DNA from: CAYNST01 sp964399955
GTDB lineage: Bacteria > Pseudomonadota > Gammaproteobacteria > Pseudomonadales > Cellvibrionaceae
Length of the DNA stretch: 7,047 bases
Direction: 5' to 3'
Assembly: GCA_964399955.1 (NCBI GenBank)
Contig: CAYNST010000150.1
Coordinates: forward strand, 1 to 7,047
Position 1 is the stretch's first letter, and every line of letters begins with the position of its first letter. Under the pieces are notes generated by a model, which was given only the letters and a program-made list of their open reading frames with translations, made no database searches and was not told the DNA's origin. Made by a program: the position numbers and the translations under genes. Shown here piece after piece: positions 6,695 to 7,047 of this stretch.

Positions 6695-6889
6695 TAACAA
6701 GTACGCATAATCTACCGACTATTGTAGAGCGGCTGTTGCACTGTATCTGTTTGGTTTTCTATTGCAGGCAGCTGCGCAGGCGCTACTGTTTCATCCACCG
6801 CCTTACAGAATTGGGCCATTTTTTCGCAGCTCTGGGCAAATTGGGAATGATCTGAAGCGCCAAACAATAATAACAATACCAACCTTTGG

Positions 6890-7047
6890 ATGAGTTTTAT
6901 GTACCGATGTTTTGTACTTTTAGCCGTTGCGTTGATGGCTTCTGCATGTGGCGGCGTCTCTTCTGGCCCGCTACCGGGCGCATCATCCAGCAGCTCGTCA
7001 AGCAGCAGTTCATCCAGTTCATCCAGTTCATCCAGTTCATCCAGTTC
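6890..7047 (+). CDS. Lipoprotein with polyserine linker (3' partial), probable secreted carbohydrate-active protein
   Basis: The frame is open from the ATG at 6890 to the window end. It encodes a short N-region, a hydrophobic stretch (FVLLAVALMASA) and a cysteine at residue 20 followed by Gly-Gly, a lipoprotein signal with a slightly non-standard lipobox (A-S-A-C). After a short spacer (VSSGPLPGA), at least 21 serines run to the window edge. The in-frame ATG at 6899 is an alternative start: GGATGAG precedes it by a few nucleotides, and MYRCFVLL is a typical lipoprotein beginning. The catalytic or binding part lies outside the window, so no function can be given. In this kind of organism such a head usually precedes a glycoside hydrolase, lyase, esterase or binding module. 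The 237-bp gap and the stem-loop at 6664-6694 suggest separate transcription from the DUF1592/DUF1552 pair. Confidence 0.82.
   Translation, partial: MSFMYRCFVLLAVALMASACGGVSSGPLPGASSSSSSSSSSSSSSSSSSSSS
6983..7047 (+). repeat. Polyserine tract with perfect 9-bp microsatellite
   Basis: At least 21 Ser codons are cut by the window end. The first nine are mixed; from 7010 the DNA becomes a perfect TCATCCAGT repeat, with four copies at 7010-7045 plus two further bases. The unit is three codons long, so whole-unit slippage would keep the frame and change only linker length. Confidence 0.93.

Noticed and set aside
6649..6855. 68-codon forward frame overlapping the DUF1552 stop
   Set aside because: It begins at TTG without a ribosome binding site, runs straight through the stem-loop at 6664-6694, and has no recognisable domain.
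6983..7047. CRISPR-like repetition at the window end
   Set aside because: The repeats are 9 bp with no spacers and are in frame as Ser codons of a lipoprotein linker.

Overview
The window looks like a piece of a draft genome from a gammaproteobacterial plant-polysaccharide degrader of the Cellvibrionaceae type (Cellvibrio, Saccharophagus, Teredinibacter or relatives). This is an inference. It rests on long pure-serine linkers in secreted proteins, a family PL11 rhamnogalacturonan lyase carrying a CBM35-like module, lipoprotein signal peptides, and moderate GC content with a mixed codon set. No rRNA or marker gene is present to confirm the taxon. All recognised genes are on the + strand.

Layout: (1) 1-2313, the 3' part of a rhamnogalacturonan lyase gene, entering the window inside a run of 37 serine codons and ending with a CBM35-like module and a 10-bp GC-rich stem-loop. 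(2) 2314-2864, a 551-bp non-coding stretch with a perfect but isolated TATAAT, two inverted repeats and a Shine-Dalgarno sequence for the next gene. (3) 2865-5309, a large lipoprotein with two c-type heme sites and the DUF1587/DUF1595/DUF1592/DUF1588/DUF1585 (PSD/PSCyt) architecture, interrupted by a CBM60-like calcium-dependent carbohydrate-binding module. It contains a 100-N assembly gap just after the lipobox, next to a proline-rich tandem repeat. (4) 5312-6652, a Tat-exported DUF1552 (HXXSHH) protein, 2 bp downstream and almost certainly co-translated with (3). (5) 6653-6889, an intergenic stretch with a perfect 12-bp stem-loop. (6) 6890-7047, the start of another lipoprotein gene with a polyserine linker, cut by the window edge.

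Functional reading: the lyase cleaves the rhamnogalacturonan-I backbone of pectin outside the cell. The DUF1592/DUF1552 pair is a widespread two-gene unit, best known from Planctomycetes, Verrucomicrobia and Myxococcota, and I know of no established biochemical function for it. Here the cytochrome partner is predicted to be lipid-anchored and carries a carbohydrate-binding module, and the pair sits between two polyserine-linked secreted proteins. A role in surface redox chemistry on polysaccharides, or in electron delivery to an oxidative polysaccharide-active enzyme, is therefore a reasonable but untested hypothesis. This pair is the most interesting content of the window.

Assembly note: both window edges and the internal N gap fall in low-complexity linker-coding DNA. 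The ends look like repeat-induced contig breaks, and the true linker lengths are unknown.
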